This document shows positions 17,161-25,717 of a stretch of 48,918 bases of DNA, one piece after another. How positions within the stretch are numbered: the first letter of the stretch is position 1; every line of letters starts with the position of its first letter. The stretch comes from CAYFIW01 sp964500645 (GTDB lineage Bacteria > Chloroflexota > Dehalococcoidia > Lucifugimonadales > UBA826), in the NCBI GenBank assembly GCA_964500645.1, contig CAZCOH010000009.1, positions 1 through 48,918 of the forward strand, read 5' to 3'. Both the position numbers and the translations under genes were made by a program. Under the pieces are notes generated by a model. The model worked only from the letters and a program-made list of their open reading frames with translations, was not told the origin of the DNA and searched no databases.

Positions 17161-17913
17161 ATGGCTGATCATAGCCAAGAAAGTAGAAAATGGGGAATGG
17201 TCGTAGACATTGACCGGTGCACAGGATGCAACGGATGCGTGGTTGCATGTCAGTCTGAAAACAATATCCCTATTAATCTAGAAGAGCATTTTAACCAGCG
17301 TAGGGCTATACAGTGGATTCGGATAGAACGCTATTGGGAAGGTGAATATCCAGACGTTAAAGCTAGGTTTATACCTGTCATGTGTCAACATTGCGGAAAT
17401 GCGCCTTGCGAACCGGTTTGCCCAGTTTATGCAACCTACCATAATGATGAAGGTATGAATGTCCAGGTATACAACAGGTGTATTGGTACTCGGTTTTGTG
17501 CAAACGGATGTCCCTATCATGTGAGGTTTTTCAATTACTGGGAACCTCAGTGGCCCGAAAGTTTAAAGAATCAATTGAATCCAGATGTGACCGTACGGGG
17601 TAGAGGCATCATGGAAAAATGCAGTTTTTGCATACAAAGGATTAAGAGGAGTACCAGGGAATCGGAAAGAGACTCTGTGCATTTAGAGGATGGGGATAGG
17701 GCGTTGAATCCTGCATGTGTTAATGCATGTGCAACCAATGCACTCACTTTTGGTGATTTTAATGACCAGTCAAGTGAGGTCTCGAAGATGAAATCAGATG
17801 CCATGTCAGAAGATGGTCGTGGATATCGTCTTATGGACAACCTAGGGACAGATAATAACGTTATTTATTTGAAAAAGGTCGATGAGTCGGCAGGAGCAGT
17901 GCATGGCCACTGA
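17161..17913 (+). CDS. actB2: ACIII subunit ActB2, iron-sulphur cluster protein
   Basis: Ferredoxin-like electron-transfer subunit of 250 aa equivalent to the C-terminal part of fused ActB. Cysteine clusters visible in order: CTGCNGCVVAC (about 20-30), CQHCGNAPCEPVC (about 78-90), CIGTRFCANGCPYHV (about 111), and CSFCIQRI with a later CVNACATNALTFGD. This is the PsrB/NrfC-type pattern for up to four iron-sulphur clusters (one may be a 3Fe-4S). It has no signal peptide of its own, so export probably depends on association with the Tat substrate ActB1. Its last 11 bases overlap the preferred actC start, indicating translational coupling. Confidence 0.92.
   Translation: MADHSQESRKWGMVVDIDRCTGCNGCVVACQSENNIPINLEEHFNQRRAIQWIRIERYWEGEYPDVKARFIPVMCQHCGNAPCEPVCPVYATYHNDEGMNVQVYNRCIGTRFCANGCPYHVRFFNYWEPQWPESLKNQLNPDVTVRGRGIMEKCSFCIQRIKRSTRESERDSVHLEDGDRALNPACVNACATNALTFGDFNDQSSEVSKMKSDAMSEDGRGYRLMDNLGTDNNVIYLKKVDESAGAVHGH
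17892..17896 (+). promoter_or_regulatory. Shine-Dalgarno fixing the actC start
   Basis: AGGAG at 17892-17896 lies six bases before ATG 17903 and downstream of the alternative ATG 17882. It supports 17903 as the real actC start, inside the end of actB2. Confidence 0.65.
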
Positions 17914-19351
17914 GGCGGCTAAAACAGATCAATATGACATCATAGACGAGCCTGTCGCAGAAACTGATAACTCGGTTGAAGCAAGGAAGGCTGTTTCAGA
18001 TAAATTGTTGGGAATACATAATGTTATCTCCAATAGATTTTGGCAATTCGCAGCATTGACCGGAATTTTGTTTATCCTAGGCATAATCGGCTATATTATG
18101 AGGTTAAGTTCAGGATTCGAGGATAAACAAAATTGGGGATACTATGTTGCCATATTCTCGTTTTTGATGACTACAACCGCCTCTGCTCCTATGGTTGCCA
18201 TAGCACCTAGAATAGCTAATGCGAACTGGCGACGATCAACTTCGCGAGCAGCTGAAATTTGGACGTTGTGTGGCTGTATCAATTTGATTTTGTACATACC
18301 TTTGATATGGCTATTGCCCAGTTTGGAGAATGGACGCAGAAGTCTTTGGTTTTATGGGCAACAAGAAGGGGTACCTGCGTATTCTCCTCACATTTGGGCC
18401 TCAATGGCCGTAGTTGGGTTAATAGTTTTGGGGTTTGCATTTGTTTGGTTGTCTTGTTTGCCTGATTTTGCCGTTCTTAGGGACCAGGGAACTGGATGGA
18501 GAAAGAAGTGGGGAAAGAGGCTTGCATTGGGATGGGTTGGAACCTCAGCACAATGGAATTGGCAACATCATAGAATGGGGGTCGTGAGTGCTTTTTATTT
18601 CATGATGCTGATTTTTGTACATTTCTTTATCAGTGTGGAATTTCTCATGGTGCATGTACCAGGTTGGATTGATTCGCTTTATCCGATAACACATGCTCAT
18701 AATGCTTTGCAGGCAGGCGTGGCTACTGTGATGCTTACGATATTTTGCTTAAGGCAGTTTGGTGGTTACCGCGATTACATAGGTATCGATCAAATATGGG
18801 GATTGGGCAAATTATTGCTTGCTCTATCTCTTCTATGGTTCTGGTTCTGGTTTTCTAGTTTCAATCTTTATTGGTATGCGAAACTGCCAAATGAGGTATC
18901 GGTTCTTGAACTTCTTGTTAAGGGACCATATAGGGAGATGTTTATCATAGAGTTTTTATTGGTTTTCATCATTCCGTGGTTCACACTGATTTGGAACCCT
19001 GTTAGGCGTAGCGTATGGGGACCACCAATACTAGCTGTGTCGATTTTGATTGGAACCTTACTAGATAGGATTCGCTTATACGTTGGAGCATGGGATGTAG
19101 CCAGTCTGGATTGGAGCAGTACCAAGATGATGGAGATGGAGCTCAGCAAAGTGCCTAGCACAATTGTTCCGATGGGCGTTGCTGACATATTTTTGGTATT
19201 AGGATTTATTGGGGCGTCTGTCTTTACTTTTATGATGGCAACTCGGTTGATACCGGGGGTCAATATATGGGAACAAAAAGAGATGCTTTTATATAGGGCG
19301 GAAGTTCAATTCCATCGAGTTAAAGTTATTGTGCAGGGAAAACCTAGATAA
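17903..19351 (+). CDS. actC: ACIII subunit ActC, NrfD-like quinol-oxidising membrane protein
   Basis: Polytopic membrane subunit of about 482 aa of the NrfD/PsrC family; in ACIII it holds the menaquinol site next to the ActB iron-sulphur clusters. About ten hydrophobic helices are apparent, beginning near LTGILFILGIIGYIMR and ending near IFLVLGFIGASVFTFMMA. Conserved loops include the RxTSRAAEIWT segment and the HHRMGV and SVEFLMVHVPGW region. The ATG at 17903 is preferred over 17882 because AGGAG stands six bases upstream. The cytoplasmic N-terminus is acidic. A paralogue, actF, follows 71 bases later. Confidence 0.9.
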   Translation: MATEAAKTDQYDIIDEPVAETDNSVEARKAVSDKLLGIHNVISNRFWQFAALTGILFILGIIGYIMRLSSGFEDKQNWGYYVAIFSFLMTTTASAPMVAIAPRIANANWRRSTSRAAEIWTLCGCINLILYIPLIWLLPSLENGRRSLWFYGQQEGVPAYSPHIWASMAVVGLIVLGFAFVWLSCLPDFAVLRDQGTGWRKKWGKRLALGWVGTSAQWNWQHHRMGVVSAFYFMMLIFVHFFISVEFLMVHVPGWIDSLYPITHAHNALQAGVATVMLTIFCLRQFGGYRDYIGIDQIWGLGKLLLALSLLWFWFWFSSFNLYWYAKLPNEVSVLELLVKGPYREMFIIEFLLVFIIPWFTLIWNPVRRSVWGPPILAVSILIGTLLDRIRLYVGAWDVASLDWSSTKMMEMELSKVPSTIVPMGVADIFLVLGFIGASVFTFMMATRLIPGVNIWEQKEMLLYRAEVQFHRVKVIVQGKPR

Positions 19352-19422
19352 ATAATAGAAATGTATTGAGCAAACCCTATATATGTTTCTTATGAATAAA
19401 TAGGGAAAACTAAAGAGAAATT

Positions 19423-20832
19423 ATGCAGGAACACGAACAACTTAGTCAGAAACAGATCAATGATGATCTTACGAGAGACATATTTGTAACTCCTAAGTGG
19501 TGGCTACCTGCCGTCACTTTTCTGAGCATTCTTGTTGTGACAGGACTTGCGGCTTTTGCGTTTATGGTTTATCACGGGGTTGGTGTGACAGGTCTTAACA
19601 GGCCTGTGTTTTGGGGGTTTTTTATTGCTAACTTCGTTTTTTGGATTGGTATAAGTCACGCTGGTATCATGATTTCTGCTATTCTGAGATTGACTCAGGC
19701 GGAATGGCGTAGGCCCATCACTAGAGCGGCTGAGGTAATGACCATATTCTCTCTCGTCGCTGCACTACACACACCGTTATTTCACGTGGGAAGACCTTGG
19801 AGAGTTCTTTACTGGATTTTCCCATATGACTTTGACAGGGGTATATGGCCAAATATAAGGTCTCCATTTGTTTGGGATCCGAGTGCGGTAGGTACCTACC
19901 TGATTGCTAGTACATTGTTCGTTTTTGTATGTCTTCTGCCTGACATAGCGATACTTAGGGACAGAGCAAAGGCTTCATTTGTTAAGAAGATTTACGCAGG
20001 TCTTTGTTTAGGATTCCGGGGTACCCCTCGTCAATGGCGCTTACAGACTCTAGCTGGTATTTTGCTGTCTGCCCTTGTCCTACCCGTGTTTGTGTCAGTA
20101 CACTCAATAGTGTCGTGGGACTTTGCAGTTCTAATAGCTGTAGAGGGTTGGCACTCAACGATTTTTGCACCGTACTTTATTATCGGAGCGATACACTCGG
20201 GCGTGTCGGCGGTGGCCATGTTGATGGCTTTGTGCGTTTGGTTGTATAAGCTCGACCGATACATAAAACCTGATCACTTTGATGCAATAGCAAGACTGTT
20301 AATAATAGTGGCGACTACATGGTTTTTCTTCTTTTTCCTGGAATGGGTATACGCTCTGTACACATTAGCCTCTCCAGAAATCGCCTTAAGAGAATTGCAA
20401 GCATTTGAATGGCCATATGGACCACTATTTGCATTGTTTGTGATACTTTCTTTCGTTATTCCGGTGCCCCTGTGGATGTTCAAGAGATGTAGAAGAAGCG
20501 CACTAATAATGTTTTTTACCACAATTTTAGTGAATATTGGTATGTGGTTAGAAAGATTCTTAATTGTAATACCCGGATTGGTACGTCGATCACACATGAC
20601 ATTTGACTGGGGTACGTATCATCCTTCATTGATAGAGATACTGATTGTGGTTGAGACTTTTGCGTTTGTAGCACTCGGTATGTTGGTGTTCGCAAAAGTT
20701 CTACCGTTAATACCTCTTTTTGACGTCAAAGAAGGGGTAGTTTTCAGACATGTGATAAAGGTGGGACGAAAGACTATACCCGCGACTATTAGGGAAGGTC
20801 TACCGCACCACTATTACGAGAAAAATCATTAG
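19423..20832 (+). CDS. actF: ACIII subunit ActF, second NrfD-like membrane protein
   Basis: Second polytopic NrfD-family subunit (469 aa), paralogous to the preceding actC: both share the TRAAE segment after helix 2, a DFAVLRD/DIAILRD loop (residues near 170) and a similar run of about ten helices. In ACIII the two NrfD proteins sit side by side in the membrane, and ActF is thought to lack a clear quinol site. In the better-known ACIII gene order, as I recall it, this gene follows actE; here it sits between actC and actD. The start ATG 19423 follows AGAGAAATT. Confidence 0.85.
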   Translation: MQEHEQLSQKQINDDLTRDIFVTPKWWLPAVTFLSILVVTGLAAFAFMVYHGVGVTGLNRPVFWGFFIANFVFWIGISHAGIMISAILRLTQAEWRRPITRAAEVMTIFSLVAALHTPLFHVGRPWRVLYWIFPYDFDRGIWPNIRSPFVWDPSAVGTYLIASTLFVFVCLLPDIAILRDRAKASFVKKIYAGLCLGFRGTPRQWRLQTLAGILLSALVLPVFVSVHSIVSWDFAVLIAVEGWHSTIFAPYFIIGAIHSGVSAVAMLMALCVWLYKLDRYIKPDHFDAIARLLIIVATTWFFFFFLEWVYALYTLASPEIALRELQAFEWPYGPLFALFVILSFVIPVPLWMFKRCRRSALIMFFTTILVNIGMWLERFLIVIPGLVRRSHMTFDWGTYHPSLIEILIVVETFAFVALGMLVFAKVLPLIPLFDVKEGVVFRHVIKVGRKTIPATIREGLPHHYYEKNH

Positions 20833-20862
20833 AAGAAGTATAGGTTAAATAAAGGTTCTGTT

Positions 20863-21378
20863 ATGGCTAAAAGAAGTGTTTTGGGACTTTATACTGAGGA
20901 GGATGCGGCTGCTGACGCCTTAGATAATTTGAGAGACGCAGGTTTTGAAGAGAATGAATATGAGATTTTGACAGGGACTCCATATCCTGAAGGGACCTTT
21001 GGTGAGGCTGAGCCCCATCACAATCTATATAGATGGCCATTGATAGGGGCTGCTTGCGGTTTCACTGGTGGTTTAATAATCACTGCGGGAACCCAAATGG
21101 CATATCCGTTAATAACTGGTGGAAAACCAATTTTATCCATACCTCCCATGGCAATCATCATGTACGAAGGCACCATGTTAGGGGCCATCATATTCACGAT
21201 CATTGGAATTATTTTTGAGTCGAGGCTACCAAGGTTATTTATGGGTGCTTACAGTGAGAAAATTACAGAAGGACATATCGGTGTAACCGTAACCACGGAA
21301 GAGGGCCGCACTGGTGATGCGGAAGAAGCTTTGAAAAAAGCAGGAACAACAGAGGATATTATTCGGGGTTGGGAATAA
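20863..21378 (+). CDS. actD: ACIII subunit ActD (DUF3341-type membrane protein)
   Basis: ACIII membrane subunit of 171 aa. It begins with a soluble segment typical of the family (SVLGLYTEEDAAADALDNLR, then GFEENEYEILTGTPYPEG), followed by two transmembrane helices, one near 60-80 (GAACGFTGGLIITAGTQMAY) and one near 95-118 (PPMAIIMYEGTMLGAIIFTI), and a cytoplasmic C-terminal domain (HIGVTVTTEEG). No cofactor motif is present. It lies 30 bases after actF and 18 before actE. Confidence 0.88.
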   Translation: MAKRSVLGLYTEEDAAADALDNLRDAGFEENEYEILTGTPYPEGTFGEAEPHHNLYRWPLIGAACGFTGGLIITAGTQMAYPLITGGKPILSIPPMAIIMYEGTMLGAIIFTIIGIIFESRLPRLFMGAYSEKITEGHIGVTVTTEEGRTGDAEEALKKAGTTEDIIRGWE

Positions 21379-21396
21379 AGAAAAGAGTATTTTGTG

Positions 21397-22080
21397 ATGA
21401 GATTCGATTTACATAGAGACAAATTTAGAAGAGTTGTTTTGCCTACTTCTCTTGTTTTAGTACTACTGCTGATTATATCTGCTTGTGGAAACACTCGAAC
21501 TGGAGAGATTAAGGTCGGTCCTGCTATCACTTTTGAGGTGCCCGCATTTCCAAGAACTGGTTCGCATGCCGTCCAGGTTTTTTCAGAGATGCACTTCTCT
21601 CCTGCTTATAGGTCTCAAGAGATACCAAGAATTTTGCCCCCCGAGGGATCTGTGCCTGTAACTGGAGGGGAGGTAAGGATATTGGATATAGAGAAATCCA
21701 AATCTTTATTGATACCTGACGAGGTTATGGCAGGTTACGATGATGCTTTTGCATCCAAGTTGTATGCGGTTAACTGCCAAGTTTGCCATGGAATTAACTT
21801 GGATGGGGCGGGGCCAATAACGACGTTGAAAAGTGCAAGAAATGACGGCTCTAATGCTCTAGAAAAGGGTTTGCCGATCAATCTTAATAGTGAAAGAGTT
21901 AGGGTACTAAGTGACGGTGAGATTTTCAGTTATATCACATGGGGTGGTAGAGCCGGTCTGGCAGCAGAGACTAGAGGCAAAGAGTCTCCAGCTATTATGC
22001 CGAAATTTATCAGTCTATTGAATGAAGAGGAAAGATGGCAACTGGTTTGGTTCTTACGCCAGAGGATAGGCGCCGAATAA
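21397..22080 (+). CDS. actE: ACIII subunit ActE, monohaem cytochrome c lipoprotein
   Basis: Exported c-type cytochrome of about 227 aa. The signal peptide ends in a lipobox (LLLIISAC, Cys about residue 30), so it is probably lipid-anchored. One haem motif, CQVCHG, lies near residue 127, and a candidate axial methionine is in SPAIMPKF near 203. As in other ACIII, this subunit probably passes electrons onward to an oxidase or soluble carrier. ATG 21397 is used; GTG 21394 directly before it is equally possible. It is the last gene of the operon, and no cytochrome c oxidase genes follow. Confidence 0.9.
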   Translation: MRFDLHRDKFRRVVLPTSLVLVLLLIISACGNTRTGEIKVGPAITFEVPAFPRTGSHAVQVFSEMHFSPAYRSQEIPRILPPEGSVPVTGGEVRILDIEKSKSLLIPDEVMAGYDDAFASKLYAVNCQVCHGINLDGAGPITTLKSARNDGSNALEKGLPINLNSERVRVLSDGEIFSYITWGGRAGLAAETRGKESPAIMPKFISLLNEEERWQLVWFLRQRIGAE

Positions 22081-22139
22081 ACTGACATTGGGTTAATTTA
22101 TCTAGTTACGATCCATATATGTGAATACAGGATTCATTA

Positions 22140-22529
22140 TTATTCAATTGGTACTAAATTTCCCTCAGTGCTTTCTCCAATAACGGATGCTACTGCGAAC
22201 TCTTTTGAATGAGATAGGGAAATAGCTAGCCCCTTCAATCCAATTTGGGAGGCCCTTTTTTTTGCTCTGCCATGTAACTTGATGTGAGGGGCCATCCCTC
22301 TTTTCCTTGTGATTTCAACATCACGCCAGCCGACTCCTCTTATTCCTGTCCCCAGAGCTTTCATGACCGCTTCCTTGGCCGCGAATCGACTTGCGAGCTG
22401 GGGGGCTCTTCCCCTACAGTACTCGATTTCGCCATCGGTGTAGATTCTTTTTAAGAACCTGTCGCCATATGAAAAGGCAACTTTTTCAACCCTCTTTATT
22501 TCTATAATGTCCACACCAGTTATTAGCAT
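22140..22529 (-). CDS. acpS: Holo-[acyl-carrier-protein] synthase
   Basis: Transfers 4'-phosphopantetheine from CoA to apo-ACP. At 129 aa it is the normal AcpS length. Metal-binding residues are visible as GVDIIEIKRVE at the N-terminus and RFAAKEAVMKALGTGI near residue 50, and the C-terminal ISLSHSKEFAVASV completes the family pattern. It is convergent with actE and divergent from folD. The 150-base gap to folD holds a TATAAT at 22602-22607 on the plus strand with no good -35. Confidence 0.95.
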   Translation of the reverse strand: MLITGVDIIEIKRVEKVAFSYGDRFLKRIYTDGEIEYCRGRAPQLASRFAAKEAVMKALGTGIRGVGWRDVEITRKRGMAPHIKLHGRAKKRASQIGLKGLAISLSHSKEFAVASVIGESTEGNLVPIE

Positions 22530-22679
22530 TTATAAATAATTCTCCCATGTGAATTTTATTACCAAAAGTACTATTTTTAACTGCTATTAGCTAGTACTAG
22601 TTATAATGGTAAGCCTCAATATTTCAGGAAAATATTCCTTTTTAATAATCTGGATTATTAGACTTTAAGGAAATTAAGC

Positions 22680-23561
22680 ATGGATAGTAAAATTATTGAT
22701 GGAAAATTGATTTCGACTCAAATTTTGGAAGAGGTTAAGCTCGGAGTCGTCGATCTAGAGAACTCTTCGGGCTTGGTGCCCGGTCTTACTGTCATATTAG
22801 TTGGTGAGGATCCTGCTTCCAAAGTCTATGTGGGCAGCAAGGAACGCAAAGCTGGCGAGGTCGGAATGAAAGGTCAAACAATTAATCTTTCCTCAGAGTC
22901 TTCAGAACGGGACCTCATTCAAGTTATAGAAGCTCTAAATGAAGATGATTCGTGTCATGGAATATTGGTTCAACTTCCTTTACCCAACCACATTGATGAG
23001 AACCGCATCATATCCTGCATTAATCCTTTAAAGGATGTTGACGGTCTTCATCCATACAACGTGGGTTTACTAGCGTCTGGTTCACCTAGGTTTGTTCCAG
23101 CAACGCCAGGTGGCATAAAGGAGATGATGATACGTTCAGATATTACTTTAAGAGGGAAGCATGTTGTAGTTATTGGAAGAAGTAATATTGTCGGTAGACC
23201 AGTGTCTAATCTTTTATCTTTGAAAGGTGAAGGAGGGGACGCAACTGTCACTATTTGTCATAGTCAGACCCGAAATTTAATTGAAATTTGTCAATCGGCT
23301 GACGTAATAATTGCTGCGATTGGAATACCAAATTACATCACCGGTGGTATGGTATCTGAAGGAGTAGTTGCGATTGACGTAGGTATTAATAGGATAGAAG
23401 ATTCGCAAAGACGTAGAGGATATAAATTAGTGGGTGATATTGAATTTGATACGGTTGCAGAGAAATCAGTTGCTATTACCCCCGTACCGGGAGGGGTTGG
23501 CCCTATGACCATTGCCATGTTGCTATCTAACACACTCCTTGCGGCAAAACTTTCGTCATAG
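22680..23561 (+). CDS. folD: Methylenetetrahydrofolate dehydrogenase / cyclohydrolase FolD
   Basis: Bifunctional enzyme interconverting 5,10-methylene-, methenyl- and 10-formyl-tetrahydrofolate. The 293-aa protein has the family motifs SKVYVGSKERKAGEVG with the catalytic lysine near residue 56, GILVQLPLPNHID, the NADP-binding GRSNIVGRPVSNLL, and the C-terminal signature PVPGGVGPMTIAMLL. Its leader contains TATAAT at 22602-22607 and two small AT-rich dyads (near 22629-22642 and 22645-22660), but no riboswitch that I recognise. The start is ATG 22680 after AAGGAAATTAAGC. Confidence 0.96.
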   Translation: MDSKIIDGKLISTQILEEVKLGVVDLENSSGLVPGLTVILVGEDPASKVYVGSKERKAGEVGMKGQTINLSSESSERDLIQVIEALNEDDSCHGILVQLPLPNHIDENRIISCINPLKDVDGLHPYNVGLLASGSPRFVPATPGGIKEMMIRSDITLRGKHVVVIGRSNIVGRPVSNLLSLKGEGGDATVTICHSQTRNLIEICQSADVIIAAIGIPNYITGGMVSEGVVAIDVGINRIEDSQRRRGYKLVGDIEFDTVAEKSVAITPVPGGVGPMTIAMLLSNTLLAAKLSS

Positions 23562-23657
23562 TTTCCCAGTAATATTATTAGACATAAATTTCGGCCGTAA
23601 CCTTTTACTAATATATAATTGGCCCGACAAATTAAGAGTTCAATAGAGCAAACCATC

Positions 23658-24791
23658 ATGACCACACAAAAAAGAGATTATTATGAGGTTCTGGGTGTAT
23701 CCCGGAATGCTACTGAAGATGACCTGAAGAAGGCTTTCAGGCGCCTAGCATTTGAATATCATCCTGATAGGAACAAGGAAGAAGAGGCGGAGGAAAAATT
23801 CAAGGAAATAAATGAAGCGTATCAGGTTCTGTCAGATAAAGATAAACGGTCAAGGTATGATCAGTTTGGACATGCAGGTGTAAATGGTAATGTATCTTCT
23901 GGGTTTGGCGGGTTTGAAGATATTGGCGGTTTTGGAGACATATTTGATTCGTTTTTTGGCGGATCTGGATTTGGTAGGTCTTCACGCACAAGGAATTCAG
24001 CCTCCAGGGGATCTGATTTACAGTACACGATGGATATAGAATTTGAAGAAGCTGTATTTGGAACAGAGAAAGAATTTGAATTGACTCGTGTGGAATCGTG
24101 CGGCAGGTGTAGAGGGTCTAGAAGTGAACCTGGCGGAGACATTGAGACTTGTGTTACCTGCAAAGGCGCAGGACAGGTTCGTAAGTCTCAGCAAAGTTTG
24201 TTCGGACAATTTGTACAGGTAGCCGATTGTAGTTCATGCGGTGGAATGGGCAAGTCTATCAAGACACCATGTGGTCAATGCAGGGGTCAGGGCAGAGAAA
24301 GGAGGAGCCGGAAAATGGCAGTGACCGTCCCGGCTGGGATAGAGGAAGATACACAGATTAGATTAACTGGCGAGGGAGAGCATGGCGCTAATGGAGGTCC
24401 TTCAGGAGATTTATATGTTGCCTTTCGAATAGCGGAACATAATTATTTTGTTCGTGATGGGATCAACATAAGATGTTTGATTCCAATTAATATTGTCCAA
24501 GCTTCTTTGGGTGCAACTCTCAAAATTCCTACTCTAGGTACGGAAGAAGAGATTGATATACCGCCAGGTACTCAAAGTGGGCAAATTTTCCGACTTAGAG
24601 GAAAAGGGGTGGCTCAACTTAGAGGTAGCAGAAGAGGTGATCAGCTTGTGACAATTCAAGTACAGGTGCCTGATAAACTTTCAAAGGAACAAAAGGATCT
24701 TCTCGAACAGTTAGGGAACACGCTTCCAGAAGCTAAAGTGGAATCCGATAATGGGTTGTTTGATAAATTTAAGAACGCTTTTGGTGGGTAG
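23658..24791 (+). CDS. dnaJ: Chaperone protein DnaJ
   Basis: Co-chaperone that stimulates DnaK ATPase and delivers unfolded clients. I start it at ATG 23658 (377 aa) because the J domain begins immediately (KRDYYEVLGVSRNATEDDLK) with the HPDR motif near residue 34; the frame stays open upstream to a TTG at 23619. A Gly/Phe-rich stretch follows (GFGGFEDIGGFGDIFDSFF). Then come four CxxCxGxG-type zinc motifs starting at CGRCRGSR, CVTCKGAG, CSSCGGMG and CGQCRGQG, and the C-terminal client-binding domains. A perfect TATAAT lies at 23614-23619, but no CIRCE element is visible and no dnaK or grpE is adjacent. prmA follows 8 bases later. Confidence 0.95.
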   Translation: MTTQKRDYYEVLGVSRNATEDDLKKAFRRLAFEYHPDRNKEEEAEEKFKEINEAYQVLSDKDKRSRYDQFGHAGVNGNVSSGFGGFEDIGGFGDIFDSFFGGSGFGRSSRTRNSASRGSDLQYTMDIEFEEAVFGTEKEFELTRVESCGRCRGSRSEPGGDIETCVTCKGAGQVRKSQQSLFGQFVQVADCSSCGGMGKSIKTPCGQCRGQGRERRSRKMAVTVPAGIEEDTQIRLTGEGEHGANGGPSGDLYVAFRIAEHNYFVRDGINIRCLIPINIVQASLGATLKIPTLGTEEEIDIPPGTQSGQIFRLRGKGVAQLRGSRRGDQLVTIQVQVPDKLSKEQKDLLEQLGNTLPEAKVESDNGLFDKFKNAFGG

Positions 24792-24799
24792 TTGATATT

Positions 24800-25702
24800 T
24801 TGAAATGGGTTGAACTAAGTATAGAAGCTCCTCCAGAATTTGTTGAACCTCTGACACACATCTTTTATCGTTATGGCCAAGGTGGGGTTTCGGTCGAAAG
24901 TCCAGCTGAATACAATCCTGATGAGGGAGAGCTACCACCGGTCCCTGAAAAAGTTTTAATTCGGAGTTTTATACCAGCAGACAAACTTTCGGAGGAAATA
25001 AAAGCGAACATAGAAGTTGGCGTGCGATTGGTGAATCATTTGTGTCCCATTGGGGATCTTCAAGAAAGGGAAGTGAGCGAAGAGGATTGGGAGTCGAATT
25101 GGAAGGAATTTTTCCATCCGATAAGGGTAGGGAGAACAATGTTGATATGTCCAACATGGAGAGATCATGATACGGACGGCAAATCAGTAATCTATTTGGA
25201 TCCTGGGATGGCTTTTGGTACAGGACATCATCCAACGACAAGAATGTGTATGGAGTTGTTGGAGGAAGTTGTCCAAGTTGGAGATAAAGTCCTGGATTTG
25301 GGTTGCGGTTCGGGCATATTGTCGATAACTGCGGCTAAATTGGGAGCGGCTAACTGCGTAGGTTTAGAAGTTGACCCAAATGCAGCGAAAGTTGCTGTAG
25401 AAAATTGTTTCGTGAACGACGTTTCCGAAATAATCAATATCTACGCGGGAACGTTGCCTCATCATGATGCTCCGTCGGGACATTTTGACATCGTAGCTGC
25501 AAACATTTCCGCAAAGGTCATTATGGAATTGATCGTTCCACTAACAAAAAGTATGACGAGGGAGGGGAAGATAGTATTGTCCGGGGTTCTTCAGGATTCT
25601 TTAGATGATCTGCGTGATTCTCTGAATTCTGCCAAAGTTAATGTGGATCAAATATTAAAAGATGGGGATTGGATTGCTGTGTTAGCTTCTCGGACTACAT
25701 AG
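24800..25702 (+). CDS. prmA: Ribosomal protein L11 methyltransferase
   Basis: SAM-dependent methyltransferase that trimethylates lysines and the N-terminus of ribosomal protein L11. The 300-aa product has an N-terminal substrate-recognition domain (KWVELSIEAPPEFVEPL), the linker WKEFFHPIRVG, the conserved DPGMAFGTGHHPTTRMCMEL, and SAM motif I VLDLGCGSGILSI near residue 163, followed by NISAKVI (the NPPY-like motif IVAANIS). The start is TTG at 24800, eight bases after the dnaJ stop. The dnaJ-prmA-rsmE order is common in bacteria. Confidence 0.94.
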   Translation: MKWVELSIEAPPEFVEPLTHIFYRYGQGGVSVESPAEYNPDEGELPPVPEKVLIRSFIPADKLSEEIKANIEVGVRLVNHLCPIGDLQEREVSEEDWESNWKEFFHPIRVGRTMLICPTWRDHDTDGKSVIYLDPGMAFGTGHHPTTRMCMELLEEVVQVGDKVLDLGCGSGILSITAAKLGAANCVGLEVDPNAAKVAVENCFVNDVSEIINIYAGTLPHHDAPSGHFDIVAANISAKVIMELIVPLTKSMTREGKIVLSGVLQDSLDDLRDSLNSAKVNVDQILKDGDWIAVLASRTT

Positions 25703-25717
25703 GTGACTCATAATAAT

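Noticed and set aside
22629..22660. Short dyads in the folD leader as a folate riboswitch or attenuator
   Set aside because: Stems of four to seven AT-rich pairs without the conserved tetrahydrofolate-aptamer core.
23562..23657. CIRCE heat-shock operator before dnaJ
   Set aside because: The TTAGCACTC-N9-GAGTGCTAA pattern is absent; only a TATAAT is present.
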